From assembly GCA_959598545.1 (NCBI GenBank), contig CAUGFC010000042.1:1-14416 (forward strand): 14,416 bases of DNA. Reading direction: 5' to 3'. Source of the stretch: an uncultured Olsenella sp. GTDB lineage: Bacteria; Actinomycetota; Coriobacteriia; Coriobacteriales; Atopobiaceae. Under the pieces are notes generated by a model. The model was not told the origin of the DNA and did not search any database. It saw nothing but the letters and a program-made list of their open reading frames with translations. This document shows positions 13,818 through 14,416 of the stretch, piece by piece (position 1 is the first letter of the stretch; every line of letters starts with the position of its first letter). The position numbers and the translations under genes were made by a program.

Positions 13818-14416
13818 CTAGAGTTCGAGGTTGACCGCCGTCTCCTTGTCGAAGAGGTGCACGGCGCTGCCGGCAAACGTGAACGAGAGGCTGCTTCCGA
13901 CCTGGATGTCGGAGGGACGGCGCCCGTCCTCCTCGACGTTCTGGAGGATGATGATGCTGTCCTTGCCGTCCACGCTCACGTGCAGGTAGACGGAGCTGCC
14001 CATCATCTCGGTCGCCTCCACCGAGCCGGTGAGCGCGGTCTCCCCCGCCTCCGCGAGCTCGATGTTCTCCGGGCGCACGCCGAGGGTGACGTCCTGGGTG
14101 TCGACGCCACGCGCGGCGAGACGGGCGCACTTCTCGGCGGAGACGGGCACGGAGATGCCGTCGAGCTCCACGCGGTAGGCGTCGCCGTCGCGCACGAGGC
14201 GCGCGTCGTAGAAGTTCATCTGCGGCACGCCGATGAACCCGGCGACGAAGACGTTGGCCGGCGAGTCGTAGACCTCCTGGGGCGTCCCGATCTGCTGCAC
14301 CATGCCGTCCTTCATGACGACGATGCGGTCGCCGAGCGTCATGGCCTCGGTCTGGTCGTGCGTGACGTAGATGAAGGTGGTGTTGATGCGCTGGCGCAGC
14401 TTGATGATCTCCGCGC
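13818..14416 (-). CDS. Sugar ABC transporter ATP-binding protein, MalK/UgpC type (N-terminus off the right edge)
   Basis: Only the last 199 residues are visible. The reading enters from the right edge with EIIKLRQRINTTFIYVTHDQ, continues through the switch histidine in YVTHDQTEAMTL and the GTPQEVYDSPANVFVAGFIG segment, and ends in the C-terminal OB-like (TOBE) regulatory domain with VRPENIEL. This layout is that of the MalK/UgpC/MsmX ATPases that energise carbohydrate importers, often serving several permeases. Walker A, the signature and Walker B lie outside the window, so activity cannot be checked. A methionine at 14342 is internal and is not the start. The gene converges on ilvC and shares its terminator. 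The sugar cannot be told from this fragment. Confidence 0.92.
   Translation of the reverse strand, partial: AEIIKLRQRINTTFIYVTHDQTEAMTLGDRIVVMKDGMVQQIGTPQEVYDSPANVFVAGFIGVPQMNFYDARLVRDGDAYRVELDGISVPVSAEKCARLAARGVDTQDVTLGVRPENIELAEAGETALTGSVEATEMMGSSVYLHVSVDGKDSIIILQNVEEDGRRPSDIQVGSSLSFTFAGSAVHLFDKETAVNLEL

Overview
This is a high-GC window whose gene content, start-codon use (ATG and GTG behind AGGAGG-type ribosome binding sites) and repeat family suggest an actinobacterium of the class Coriobacteriia (Olsenella/Atopobium/Collinsella-like). That assignment is an inference from protein and repeat style, not from a marker gene. Most of the window is ordinary metabolism: a minus-strand block on the left, an RNA gene pair, a lone ABC ATPase, and then a plus-strand isoleucine/valine biosynthesis region that has been invaded by a REP-like repeat and its transposase.

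Layout. Positions 1-3799 (minus) look like one operon, read from right to left: a WecA/TagO-type polyprenyl-phosphate sugar-1-phosphate transferase, a COG1313-type (PflX-like) radical SAM protein overlapping it by 4 bases, a small coiled-coil membrane protein, and nicotinate phosphoribosyltransferase, which runs off the left edge. Positions 3966-4134 (plus) hold a structured RNA that I read as 6S RNA. It is followed by tRNA-Ala(CGC) with its own promoter and a strong terminator. Positions 4336-5142 (minus) encode a stand-alone ABC ATPase.

The plus strand then carries threonine ammonia-lyase (ilvA), two small hypothetical genes, ilvD-ilvB-ilvN as a tightly overlapping operon, and ilvC. These cover threonine deamination and the three shared steps that build the isoleucine and valine carbon skeletons: acetohydroxyacid synthase (large and small subunits), ketol-acid reductoisomerase and dihydroxyacid dehydratase. 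The branched-chain aminotransferase is not in the window. A bidirectional terminator separates ilvC from a converging MalK/UgpC-type sugar ABC ATPase that runs off the right edge.

The most notable structure is a 31-bp imperfect palindrome present five times, only within the ilv region. Two copies supply the TGA stop codon of the gene before them (ilvA and a 126-aa hypothetical). Two identical copies in inverted orientation bracket a REP-associated tyrosine transposase (RAYT, HUH/Y1 family). Two more form a 34-bp perfect inverted repeat between ilvN and ilvC, a few bases upstream of the ilvC ribosome binding site. Together this looks like a REP/RAYT domestication system that sits in, and may tune, a biosynthetic locus.
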